64,000 nucleotides of DNA from assembly GCF_964340395.1 (NCBI RefSeq), contig NC_135551.1, forward strand, positions 13,149,503 through 13,213,502. Direction: 5' to 3'. Below, one piece after another: positions 34,544-45,400 of this stretch. A program made the position numbers and the translations under genes. Every line of letters begins with the position of its first letter. The first letter of the stretch is position 1. The notes beneath the pieces are model-generated. The model was given only the letters and a program-made list of their open reading frames with translations, did not search any database and was not told the DNA's origin. The stretch is from Glandiceps talaboti. Taxonomy: Eukaryota > Hemichordata > Enteropneusta > Spengelidae.

Positions 34544-34660
34544 CATTGCAAAGGTAACCATCTCCAGAATAATCACCAATACAATTGCAAACGATATGAC
34601 TAAACTCACTTGATACATAACAGTTACAGTCTACACACCTCACACATTTGCAGTCGCCAA
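34544..34660 (-). CDS. Gene B exon 5: EGF-like domain
   Basis: Acceptor CATGAACAG, donor GTAAGT; symmetric phase 1-1, 39 codons. It encodes GDCKCVRCVDCNCYVSSEF, then SHIVCNCIGDYSGDGYLCNG. The ending 'C.C...Y.GDGY.C' is the EGF C-terminal half. The N-terminal cysteines are crowded and differ from a canonical calcium-binding EGF. The gene A counterpart is outside the window. Confidence 0.82.
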
Positions 34661-34752
34661 CTGTTCATGAGTAACACAAAGGATAATAAGTTACCTGGTA
34701 ACAGAACGCAATGTCAGAATATGTAATAGCCCATGCTTGAATTGAATACTGT

Positions 34753-34855
<103 letters not shown>

Positions 34856-34980
34856 TTGATAGTTCTGGAACTGGCTTTCTCAATTGTAATGAAATTTGGA
34901 ATATTTAATCTTCAGATCTTCAGGGTTATGGCTAAACCTGATTAGGTTTTGAGCCAGATCTGTTAATGTTTATTTAGAGA

Positions 34981-35860
34981 AATTTGCATATTAATGAAAT
35001 CAACTAATTATGCAATATTTTAAGATTGCATACTCCAATTTCAATATAATTTAGTATATTCGTTAAACATAACAAAACACATTTGTCCTATAAAATTCGT
35101 TGATGTACCTCACAGCTTTAATGAATAATTTGCATAGTTAATTATTTTTGGTAATTAGGCTATATCTTAAGAATGCATACTTTAAATTCAACATCATTTA
35201 GAATATACGTTAACCATAAGAAAACACATATGTCCTATCAAGTTTGTTGATGTACCTTACAGTGTTAATGAATAATTTGCATAATTAATGATTTTCGGTA
35301 ATTAGGCTATATCTTAAGAATACATTCTTCAATTTCAATATAATTCAGTACACATGTTAACCTTAACAATCGCATATGTCCTGTAAAGCTTGTTGATGTA
35401 CCTTTCAGTGTTATGAATAATTTGCATAATTAATGATTCTTGGTAATAAGCTATATCTTACAACTGCATACTTCAATTTCAATATAATTCAGTACATATG
35501 TTAACCATAACAAAGCGGATATGTCCTATAAAACTTTGGATATAGCTTACAGTTTTAATGAAAAATTTGCATAATTAATGATTTTAGGTAACTAGGTTGT
35601 ATCTTAAAAATGCAAGATTCAAATTTCGTATAATATGATACATATATCAACCATAATAATACGCACCTGTCCCATGAAGTTGTTGCTACAACTTTTACCT
35701 TTAATGAGTATCTTGAATATTGAACGATATTCATTAATTAAATAGTATCATACACTCTTACATACATTAACCTAAGAAAGCGCGCTTGTCCAAAAACAAA
35801 GCCTGTTACCATTGTTTTTTTTTAATTTAATGAGTTATTTGCACAATTAGTGATTCAATT
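34981..35860 (+). repeat. Tandem array of about 146-bp units
   Basis: Units begin at AATTTGCAT... at 34981, 35127, 35274, 35419 and 35564, spaced 146, 147, 145 and 145 bp, with more diverged units near 35709 and 35836. Shared blocks are TTAATGAWTTTNGGTAATTAGG, TATATCTTAAGAATGCAT, TTCAATTTCAATATAATT, ACATATGTCCTATAAA and TTGTTGATGTACCTTACAG. No open frame. It lies in gene B intron 4. Confidence 0.85.
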
Positions 35861-36530
35861 ACGGGAGGCATTCAGTTTAAATCTGGTTTAATATACGATG
35901 AAGAATATAGTGCAATGACATGATGCAGTATTCGTAAAATACGATTTAAAATTTTAGAAAAATAGGGGGAAATACTTAGTTATGTGATCAATATATAATT
36001 CCATGAAACCAGTGTTACTTTTATGTCATAATGTTCCTCGTATGATGATTCCGCAGACTACAAATTCTCGCTTGATAAGCATGAACTGTTATCGGGCAAT
36101 TCCTGTGAAGCAAAGGGTATTATCTGACTGTAGGATTAACCTATGTTGTTCATTATATGCTGTCTGTGCATGATTTGTATTAGTATTGAATCGTTGATTT
36201 CGATTTTATTATACCATTTTAATTTATAAATGAAGTATACATTACAGTTTCGGATTTACTACCAGAAAAGGACTGATGGCAATCTTTTACAATGTATTTC
36301 AACTTCTCATCGTAACATTATCAGGCCCACAACTTTTGTGGTATTATCAAGCAGATTGATATGGTGTTGAAAATTAAGTTGAAATTCTGCTACAAATGAA
36401 GCAAGTAAAATCTTTGTTTTTACCCCAGAATTACCTAAGCATATTTAGTTTTCTTGATGCAATCGTTACTGATGTATCACTTTTACCAATTATCCCAAAA
36501 TAGTTAAGTTTATATACATAAACGTATAGA

Positions 36531-36533
36531 AAC

Positions 36534-36621
<88 letters not shown>
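36531..36621 (+). repeat. (TA)n microsatellite at a duplication boundary
   Basis: About 44 TA units. The A/B duplication starts immediately after it (AAACTACTTATAC); in copy A the same point is preceded by a short TATATATA run. Confidence 0.95.
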
Positions 36622-36625
<4 letters not shown>

Positions 36626-36753
36626 CTTATACTGGGTGTAAAAAGTCAGGAGTGACAGTGTGTATTTACTCCAGAACGAATAGGGTGGTTAGATGGGTTA
36701 AATACTAGTAAAGTATAGCATAAATTTGACTTGATAAATGAGGGTGCTCGTAC

Positions 36754-36885
36754 CAATTTCTTGACATCCATAAACTGGATTTAATTCATCGCTCCAATCT
36801 TTACAATCTGGGACGTAGTTGCACAAATCATTAGATGCAATGCAGCCGAATCCACCGGCGAATTTAGTACAATTGTATACGCATT
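36754..36885 (-). CDS. Gene B exon 4: second LDLa domain
   Basis: 132 bp, phase 1-1, acceptor TTTCAG, donor GTACGAG. It encodes CVYNCTKFAGGFGCIASNDL, CNYVPDCKDWSDELNPVYGC, with six LDLa cysteines and the DxSDE calcium motif. The donor is weak, but the next acceptor in phase (34660) restores a frame of full length. If unspliced the frame ends at TAA 36698-36700. Confidence 0.85.
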
Positions 36886-37334
36886 CTGAAATGAAAACGG
36901 AATAGAAATGAAAGGAAAAATTACAAATCTGTTGAGTATGTGAAATATAAACTATATGGAAATTGTGTTTTCATCGAATTTGAAGGGTTTCAATCAATGT
37001 CACATTACAATAATATTTATTTATTTGCTTGTTTGAAGTTGCTATTTTTTTGGATAAAGAAGTGTCAGTCTAACTATGATATTAAGATTAGTTGCCGTAA
37101 ATGAAAACACAACTTGAGGGGATATGTAGGTTTGGAAATAAAACGAGCACTGGTTTATGAAAAACAACTATGGGATATAATTTAATATATCTACTAAATA
37201 AAATTTAGCTTGTGCTTATTTTGGCAGAGGAAGCATTGAAATGATCTTGGTTAAAATTGAGAACAAGGAATAAAGCCACAATCAGAAATAAATGTACTAA
37301 TGGTAATTTGTAACGCCAACAGTTTATTCCTTAC

Positions 37335-37481
37335 CATCCACGTCATCAGCACTACTATAATAATCTATGGTCTCATAGCAATCTGACATTATTTCATCTT
37401 CACCATTGGGACAGTCATTTATATCATCGCACAACTGGGCCTCAGGTATACACTCTCCAGTGTAACATTCAAACCCACATC
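37335..37481 (-). CDS. Gene B exon 3: first LDLa domain
   Basis: 147 bp, phase 1-1, acceptor TTCCTCAG, donor GTAAGG. It encodes CGFECYTGECIPEAQLCDDI, then NDCPNGEDEIMSDC with all six cysteines and the acidic calcium ligands, followed by an Asp/Tyr/Ser-rich linker. Several substitutions against gene A, none in a cysteine. Confidence 0.9.
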
Positions 37482-37864
37482 CTGAGGAACATAAAACAAC
37501 ACTCAAATGAGAACCCTGCATGATTTGTCAGGAAATATTTACCAAAGCTGAAACTAAAAGTAACTCGATTTAAAATTACTGCCTTCTGTAAAGACATTCT
37601 TGAGTTTTTCGTTGCTACACGCAATATGCAATAATTGTTGGAATGCAATAGAAAGTAAACGATTAGTAATGTTTGAATTATGTACCAAATTGTATTGAAT
37701 TTGAATAGTGCTTATGTAGATACAGCCTAATTACTGAAAAGCATTAATCATACAAATGAGTAAAACTAAAAGCTTCATCACCAATGTTTAATATTCTAAA
37801 GAATATGTGCATCAAATTTAGTTTGAATTGAGAAAATAAGTAAACCACTTTGAGAAAATGTTGA

Positions 37865-37905
37865 CACAGACAGACAGACAGACAGACAGACAGTCAGACA
37901 CACAC
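37865..37905 (+). repeat. (ACAG)n microsatellite
   Basis: About eight ACAG units with a short CA end, at the place where gene A carries ACAT/ACAA tracts. Confidence 0.9.
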
Positions 37906-38481
37906 AGTCTTTTCATCCCTAGTAAATAACGTTCCTTATGGAAGGTCAAAACTAAAGCTGCCTTAATTAGCTGTAACAGTCATATTGTTTCGTTGGTGAG
38001 ACAATCAATAATCATATATTCAAGTATCAAAACCAAGACATTGTACAGGTCTAGTATAGTAATAAGTGGAAATCGTATGGACCCAAAATCAATGTAAATG
38101 ATTTTATCACACCATACAATTACGTTTACCAAATGTTGAATCAATACTTTTGTGGATACTGTAGATATTGTCATTATATCTAACAAAACAGACTTTTTTT
38201 AAATGTTCAAATTGTAGGTTTTAAAGGATGTTCTTTATTGATACTGATTTAACGGTCTAAAGAAAAATAACTCATCCTTGCTATTTTTAGAAGTAAATAA
38301 ACTGACATTTAGGAACTTAGGAGATATTTCATCTTTGATAAATTGGGTCATGCACAAAACTGCCCATGGCTGGGTTGTTTGTGGTATACATGTACATAAC
38401 AATCAATCAAATGTTTTGCGCACTATTTGGGATAAAGACACTTAGTGATATTTATATTTATAAGGATATTGTGCAACATAC

Positions 38482-38512
38482 CAGCTTCTTGCCTTTCATT
38501 GATAGGAGATTC
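38482..38512 (-). CDS. Gene B exon 2: 31-nt microexon
   Basis: Same borders and length as the gene A microexon: polypyrimidine run, ATGGTAAG acceptor, ESPINERQEA plus one base, donor GTATGT. Phase 0 in and phase 1 out. The changes against gene A (D to E, A to E, V to A) keep the frame. Confidence 0.7.
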
Positions 38513-38800
38513 CTTACCATGTAATAGAAGAAGAAACATTACTTGTTTAAAACGGTAAATACATGACACTTACTATGCAAATAACATTCAGCATTATACA
38601 GTTGAGGGACAGTTACAAGTAGTGTTAGTTATCAGAACCTGTCCTGTTATGACTTAAGTAACAACGACGTCATGCTTACTTCTTCTAGCATTCAGAAACA
38701 CCCCATTTACGTTGATGTCTTGAGAATTGCACTCGAACATGAAGGATTGCATTTTTATGTAAAAATACATGTAAAAATACATGTACATAAACACAGTGTA

Positions 38801-38881
38801 TACATACATACATACATACATACATACATACATACATACATACATACATACATACATACATACATACATACATACATACAC
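38801..38881 (+). repeat. (ACAT)n microsatellite
   Basis: About 20 uninterrupted units, in intron 1 of gene B; equivalent to the tract at 4856 or 5363 in gene A. Confidence 0.96.
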
Positions 38882-38934
38882 ACGGAATTCTTTTATTTCC
38901 AACTTAATGAATGAACATAGCATGTACAGGTTAA

Positions 38935-39436
38935 GTTCTTACATAATTCGTTTACCTTGCAGGAAATCATAGTGACTAGTGAACGACTTTCTCTTGGTCG
39001 CCTATGACAAACGTTTACTTGATATCTAGTTGTTATGGTACAGGCTAAATCTCATTCTCGCTATTTTGTAAAAACCTATTATCGAGCTTACACTACAGTA
39101 TTTGGTAATAAATTTGGAATTACTTCTATTCAAACCAGCTTTGACCAAACCACTTGTGACCTTATGATATATATTTCCCAGACTTCCTATGACAGTAACT
39201 ATTATTTCTGAACGAAAGCCTGTGGTGTTTATTTCTAATGAGATTGGAAAATATTTGTTGAACTTCTTCTGAAAACACAATGGAATATGTGCATCAAAGG
39301 GTATTGACACTTCAAATAATGTTGCATGTTTGTTCTGTATATCGATGATAATAATGTCTGGTCGGTTATAGTGATGTTCGACGGTTTTCATATGGCCATC
39401 AAACAGTTTAGGTTTCAGATCAGTGTCTTTAAACCT
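38935..39436 (-). pseudogene. Restriction-like-endonuclease retroelement remnant, copy B
   Basis: One longer frame (39472-39026) encodes NRPDIIIIDIQNKHATLFEV, SIPFDAHIPLCFQKKFNKYF, then SLEINTTGFRSEIIVTVIGS and LVKAGLNRSNSKFITKY. It keeps the 'PD...E' and 'NKY' residues that copy A lost. It begins right after an ACAT tract, as copy A does. Confidence 0.7.
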
Positions 39437-39474
39437 ACATACATACATACATACATACATACATACATACACAC
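39437..39474 (+). repeat. (ACAT)n microsatellite, left border of a LINE
   Basis: About nine units. The plus-strand LINE starts within a few bases of its end. Confidence 0.95.
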
Positions 39475-39479
39475 ATGTA

Positions 39480-40320
39480 CAAACTTACGTACGGAGGGAT
39501 CCGGAGGTGGTGTTGCTGTCATTGCCAAGAAAAATCTCAAGTTTAGTGTGAACAAAACATCCTCCTTCAAGACCTTTGAGGTACTACATGGAAATATGAA
39601 TCTTGCATCATCGATAATTCGTCTGATTGTCATTTATCGACCTCCGTATTCGCATAAAAGCTGTAAGTGGACAGTAACGGATTTTCTTGATGAATTTGCA
39701 ACCGTTATTTAAGGCATCACTCACGCAAGAGGCCATCTTGTTATTGCTTGGATTTTAACATACATACCGATGACCCTTGCAAAAATCTTGCCACACATTT
39801 TAACGACATTTACACTCTTTTGGTTTGGAGCAACATGTTAAGTTTCCGACACATGATAAAGGACACACACTGGATCTCATTATAACCAGAACATCGGACG
39901 TGTGCGTTCACAATTTCACCAGTGACTGGCTGTTACCATCAGATCATGCATCGCTACATTTTGACATTCTACTTAATAGACCTGATGCTTTGAGAGTCAC
40001 TCGCACATGCAGGAGATTGAATCATCTGAACATCGAGGACCTCCAAGATAGAGTGTCATCTTTGTTTTCAGATTTCTGATTCTGATCATGTGAATGAACT
40101 TGCAGCTAACTATAACCACACTTTGACATCTATCTTGAATGAATTTGAACCCCCTATAACTAAAGTTCACATTGAGAAGGAACGGGTCCCTTGGTTCACT
40201 GCGCAATTTATGACAGATAGAAAAAATCTTCGTCGCCTAGAGCGACTGTGGCAAAAAACTCGACGTGCTGTTCACAAAGATATCTTTCGATCTTCTCATT
40301 GTGCCTATTTTTTCTAAAGT
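39480..40320 (+). pseudogene. LINE AP endonuclease and linker
   Basis: Pieces in several frames: SFKTFEVLHGNMNL, LIVIYRPPYSH, DFLDEFATVI, HVKFPTHDKGHTLDLIITRT, SDWLLPSDHASLHFDI (catalytic SDH), then NELAANYNHTLTSILNEFEP and VPWFTAQFMTDRKNLRRLER, the pre-RT linker. Confidence 0.82.
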
Positions 40321-40369
40321 ACACGAGGCACACACGAACTATCTTCGTGATCGTATTGACAGGTGCTGA

Positions 40370-42115
40370 TCAGAGATCCCTTTTCAATGTAATCGACGAT
40401 ATCATAGGTGGTAAAAAAGTTAATACTGAATTTCTTCCTGACTTGAATATCTGTAATTTACCTGACACATTTGTTAACTTTTTCTGTTCTAAGATTGCAA
40501 AATTGAGAGAAAGTTTACCAGTAGCAACACTTTTCGACACATATAATGTTAATTTATGCTGCTCTTTTTACGTTTTCACACCAGTCACGATAGATTATGT
40601 GTCAAAACTTTAACACACTGCCTCAAAAGTCTTGTCGACCTGACCCATTTCCAACCACACTATTAAAGAAATGCAGCGTACAGATTGCACCTGTTGTTTG
40701 TCAAATTATCAACAGCTCACTGATCCCAGGCGAATTTCCGTCGTCCTGTTAATCAGATATCATGTTAATCATCAGCTGTAGTTCGACCGTTACTAAAGGA
40801 AGCAAACTTTGTCACATACATCCTCAAGAATTACCGCCAGGTATCCAATCTTCCTTTTCTTTCCAAGCCTAGAACGCATTGTTTCAATTCAATTGAATTC
40901 ATATTTATCTGACAACAATTTATTCGCGAAATACAAGTCGGCTTATCGAGCGAGTTATAGCACTGAAACGGCCCTTCTAAGAGTCCAAAATGATATATTA
41001 GGCTCCCTTGCAATTGATAAACGTAAAGATGTAATATTGATTTTTCTTGATCTTTCTGCTGCCTTGGACACGATTGATCATGACAATTTATTACACAGAT
41101 TGCGTAATAGATTTGGCATCAAGGGCTCAGCCTTGATATGGTTTCGTTCCTATTTGATTGGTCGATTCTAATCTGTGAGTGTTGGAGCAATCGTGTCAAA
41201 GGCAAAGTCTCTCGATTGTGTTGTCCTCCAAGGCTCCGTCCTCGGACCTGTTTTGTTCACGCTTTACACAGCCCCCTTGGGGGATATCATAATCCGTCAT
41301 GGTTTAAATTGTGTCATGTATGCGGACGATTCCGAACTGTATCTCACGTGTGAGGGTGACCGGGTTCAGACTTCAGTGATTGAGTCATGCACTAGTGAAG
41401 TTAGACAGTGGATGCGTGATAATATGCTCTTATCTTAACGACGGTAAAACAGAAATTGTGCATTTTTCTTCTAAATTTGGTGGTGCAGGTCCGGTAACCC
41501 GGTATGAGATACGGATTGGCGATGTCGATGTACAGCCATCTAATGTTGTTCGCAATCTCGGTGTCGCCATGGATTCGGCGGCTACTATGTCTGATCATGT
41601 TAATAATATTTGTAAAGCTGCCTCTCATGCAATCTTCTTGATCAAAGTTGTACTGAAAAACCAATTCATGCTTTTATTACATCACATTTAGATTATTGCA
41701 ACAGTTTACTATATGGTCTCCCACTTCAACAAATTCGTAAGCTCAAAATTATTCAGAATTCAACAGCAAGACTTGTCGTTAGAAGGAAAAAAATTGATCA
41801 TATTACCCCAGTTCTTCATTCATTACACTGGTTACCTATTCAGAAGCGCATTGAATTCAAAGTACTCTGTATTGTTTTTAAAGTTCTTAATGGGTGTGGG
41901 CCTTCATATCCAGGCGATTTATTAATGATTTGATCCACCCGTCGTTCCCTTCGGTCGCAATCCGGTGGCGTGGTGAATTTGCATCAACCGACAGGGAACA
42001 CTGCATACTATGATGATTGGGCCTTCTCTATTTGCGGCCCACGCCTTTGGAATGCCCTGCCATCATATCTTCGTTCTTCTCATACAGCTTTAAATCTGCA
42101 TTGAAATGTCATCTT
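40370..42115 (+). pseudogene. LINE reverse transcriptase and C-terminal tail
   Basis: Blocks in order: [60 protein letters not shown] (motif A Asp); GSVLGPVLFTLYTAPLGDII (motif B); CVMYADDSELYLTCEGD (YADD motif C); WMRDNMLLS; then VVRNLGVAMDS, SHLDYCNSLLYGLP, LHWLPIQKRI and CGPRLWNALPSYL. Separated by at least five frameshifts. Confidence 0.88.
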
Positions 42116-42263
42116 TTTAGATCTCATTACTATTAACTTTTAACTTTTTTTACATTTTCGTCTTTTAATTGTCATTCCGTGTCTTTGTATTGTTATCCTG
42201 TTTCATATCATATTTATACTTGTGGAAATGTACCTTTTTAGAATAATTTTATACTTTTGTTCA

Positions 42264-42293
42264 GCGCATTGAGATTGTTTTAATGTAATGCGC
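42264..42293 (+). other. 3' stem-loop of the plus-strand LINE
   Basis: GCGCATT pairs perfectly with AATGCGC over a 16-nt loop, just before the (ATT)n tail. L2-type LINEs carry such a 3' hairpin with a short tandem tail. Confidence 0.65.
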
Positions 42294-42375
42294 TCTATAA
42301 GAAATGAATAATAATATTATTATTATCTCGATGGTAGCTATCGCAACTCTGAAATAAAAACTTTAGACCACACCC

Positions 42376-43500
42376 AAACATCCAACAGCGGATATCACTA
42401 TCAATGGTAAAACTTTTACCTTTAACCTCGACAGAACACGACTTCATGAAACTGAAAGATGAAGTAAATGTTCGATTCTCTAATACATTAATCCATCCAT
42501 ACAAGAGTGCAAAACCACTTGACACAATCGGAAAATTCAAAGCCAAAATCCGAGCGTAAACTCGGAGGACAAATGCTAAACTACATGGAGTGGAATTCCA
42601 AGTTGTCAAACTCAATGGCGAAATCGGTGGATCTTTGCTAAGCTATCAGACAGCAAAAGGTCTCGATTTAATCAAAATTGTAAAACATGTGAAAGAAGAA
42701 ACACAGACTGATAAACTTATACGTGAGTATACTAACTTATTCGAAGGACTGGGAGAAATGAAAAAGTACCAAATCAAACTGCATATGGACGAAACGGTGA
42801 GACCAGTGGCTCAACCGCATAGGTGTTTACCATTTCACATTCGTAAACGCATGGAATGGAAACATGACGAAATGGAAAAGGCGGGAATCACAGAGAAAAC
42901 TTATGGCCCCGACTCCATGGATAAGTCCAATTGTAGCTGTTCCTACAGTGCACAACCCTGATGACATTCGTATATGTGTCGACATGCGACAACCAAACAA
43001 AGCTGTAGCACGAGAGCCACACATTACACCGAGGATGGATGAAATCATCGCCGATATCAACAATGCGAAAGTATTTTCGAAATTAGATCTAAATCAAGGC
43101 TATCATAATTTGAATTATCTCAAATCAGCATCGGAAATATTTCAGAATGCAGCACTAGAAGGTTTGTCTAGTGTTAAGAATATCAGCGATGATATATTAG
43201 CATACATGTACGGTACAAATCAAAGCGAACACGATGCAAATCTAAGGCGTGTGTTCCAACGACTACGTGAAGTAGGACTGATACTAAACAAACGAAAATG
43301 CACATTCAACAAATTAAACCTACTCCACTTTGGTAATATATTTTCTGCTGAAGGAATGTCTCCAGATCCAAAGAAAGTAACAGCGAATAAAAAATGCAGC
43401 AGCACCAATTGCAACCAACGTCTCTGAAGTCAGAAGCTTTCTAGGCATGGTTGTTTAGTTTTCGAGATTCATACCTGATTCATACATGATTTAGCGACCA
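42376..43500 (+). mobile_element. Ty3/gypsy fragment, copy 2 (gene B intron 1)
   Basis: Collinear with parts of the copy at 10332-13850 but lacking gag, RNase H and integrase. It holds a protease remnant with about 26 bp deleted across the catalytic DTGA, and an RT (42590-43427) with MRQPNKAVAREPHITPRMDE, VFSKLDLNQGYH (motif A), then a deletion of the motif B region, and NISDDILAY (motif C). It ends at the 'RSFLGMV' block. Confidence 0.85.
42590..43427 (+). pseudogene. Gypsy reverse transcriptase fragment, copy 2
   Basis: Two overlapping frames: 42590-42961 (EFQVVKLNGEIGGSLLSYQT, EMKKYQIKLHMDETVRPVAQ) and 42864-43427 (ISPIVAVPTVHNPDDIRICV and onward to FGNIFSAEGMSPDPKKVTAN). The join NLNY/LKSASEIF shows the internal deletion, at a point different from the insertion in copy 1. 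Confidence 0.82.
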
Positions 43501-44486
43501 TTACCCAACCTTTACCAAATTATCAATTTCTTAATTGTCTTTCCCAATATTAAAAGAATTAAATGCAATAAAACGCATGGAATAACCGAATGGCTATTTT
43601 TTAGTAGTCAAGCATCTGGAGAATTATCGGGATAAAATCCTGATTTGAACGGTGACCAAGGGGGTTCTCAGCACCCGGCTTTCAATTACTGTCAGCTTTC
43701 GCGTTCTATTTCAGAAATTGCAGTTTGAGGAATTATGCAAAATTTATATGTTACGATGTTTGATGGCATTTAAGTGACAATACAAATCACAACTTCCCAA
43801 ACCTATACTGTCGACAAAACGCAATTTGGAAACAACACAAACTAAATCAATGGACGTGCAACACACTAAATCTGTTGACTTACACAACTCAAATTTTGAC
43901 AAAAAATTGCCTCAGGTCACATAATTATAAAGCGTGATCAAATTGCTAAAGAGATCGAGAAAGATAAATTTTAAAAGTAAACTTCTTGTTTGTGTACGAG
44001 CTAAAAAATACGACATCATTTGTTGAAATGCAAGCGTGGAAACTAAGCTGAAAATGTCACACATTTATACATTTTGTCTCTGGCAACACCTGAGGTTTTA
44101 GAGATTATTTTTAAAGGTTTGTACTAAATGTTGGCGATACCAAAAGAAAACAAAACGAAACTTTATAAACACTGTGACTATTTAAATAGCAACATTTCTG
44201 TGTAATGCAAATCATGTATTGTAAATTCACCAAGTAAAGAAATTATCGCAATGAAAGCCGTGCAAGTTGAGTCGTGCGCAGGGCCAAGGCTACCTTACTG
44301 CAAACTATAAATCTCTGCAGAACCGTAAAAACGTGATCATGAACAATGACATTTTACCCTGTACGAAGACCTGGAGACGACAAAAGAAAGACATTGAAGC
44401 GTGCACCGGAGAGCAGTGGTGTGATGTGATGTGATGTGATATGACTGAAATTCAATAAATCAGTAAAAAAAAGTAGGTTGTCATAC
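43501..44486. other. Gene B intron 1 next to exon 1
   Basis: 43506-43800 has no counterpart in gene A and no recognised content. From 43808 it matches 13905 onward. A short (TGATG)n tract lies at 44417-44443. Confidence 0.55.
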
Positions 44487-44540
44487 CTTTAAGGAAACTA
44501 TCGCAAAGGCGACAGAGAGGAGAACAAGCTCTTTAAACAT
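44487..44540 (-). CDS. Gene B exon 1: signal peptide
   Basis: ATG at 44540-44538 opens MFKELVLLSVAFAIVSLK, ended by donor GTATGA in phase 0. Substitutions against gene A (V to L, I to V, L to F, V to I) are all hydrophobic for hydrophobic, the pattern expected of a selected secretion signal. With exons 2 to 11 the coding total is 1545 nt, an exact multiple of three. TTTCAG before 44560 may mark an upstream untranslated exon. Confidence 0.78.
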
Positions 44541-45400
44541 GCCTCTTTTGGAGTCGACGTCTGAAACGTAATCAATGTAGATCTGATGATGTTCTAGGGG
44601 GCAAGCTCATTAGAACTTTTGGAGACTCTTATATATAGTAATTAATTCTTAACAAGATATGGAAACGTTCATATTAAATTACTACTTTCAAAGAGCAATT
44701 TGCATTACTGGAAGAGCATTCAAAAAGCTCAGTACGAAGTTATATCAGAGCCTTTACAAAGGCGTTATGAGTATAAGAATACAGGAATTGAAATACAGAT
44801 ATATGTATTGGAAAACCTGATTCCTCATCCTTTTGTATGATTTTCCACTCTATTGACATATAACTGTTTCAATATTTAAAAAAAAAATAGAATAAACTTA
44901 TCAAATTTGTAGTGCTATCAAAACCTTGTTCAAAAGGTATTTGAAATTTCACAACAGTTACTGTAGTAGATCGGAGGTTTGGCACATATTACAACCACCT
45001 ACCTGTATAAGGAAGAAAAACGATAGCACACTGTTCACTCACTTGAAGCAGCCAGCGATGAATTGGTTCCGTGCAACAGTGAGGCTTCTTATTAAAGTTC
45101 ATTTTTGCTTATCAGCATAATCAAAACAAAAGCCTAGAAATTGTTAATAGCCATATGTTCTCTAGCTCTCGGTAACAAAGTAAATCGCTAATGGAAAAAT
45201 GCACAGAACGTAGAAATAACTCAACAGGTAACAATAAACCATATTTGACACACCCTAAACAAAGACACTTTTGTATTAACTATTGTGTACACTATACTCA
45301 AATTGTATAAATTCATTAAACGCTGCCCATTCTTTATAAACAAGCAGAATGGCCAGTTTCTTCACAAATTCCATGTGCCTGATTGTTTCTACCCAAATAA

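Larger units (their letters stand above)
39480..42327 (+). mobile_element. CR1/L2-like LINE, plus strand, 5'-truncated with intact 3' end
   Basis: It starts inside the AP endonuclease (GSGGGVAVIAKKNLKFSVN), runs through the linker, RT and C-terminal tail, and ends in a stem-loop (42264-42293) and an (ATT)n tail (42307-42326). It is antisense in gene B intron 1 and absent from gene A. Many frameshifts, so it is old but not as degraded as the other LINEs here. Confidence 0.88.

Noticed and set aside
34981-35860. Regular repeat array considered as CRISPR
   Set aside because: Units of about 146 bp are repeated whole, with no short identical repeat alternating with unique spacers, and the sequence is eukaryotic.
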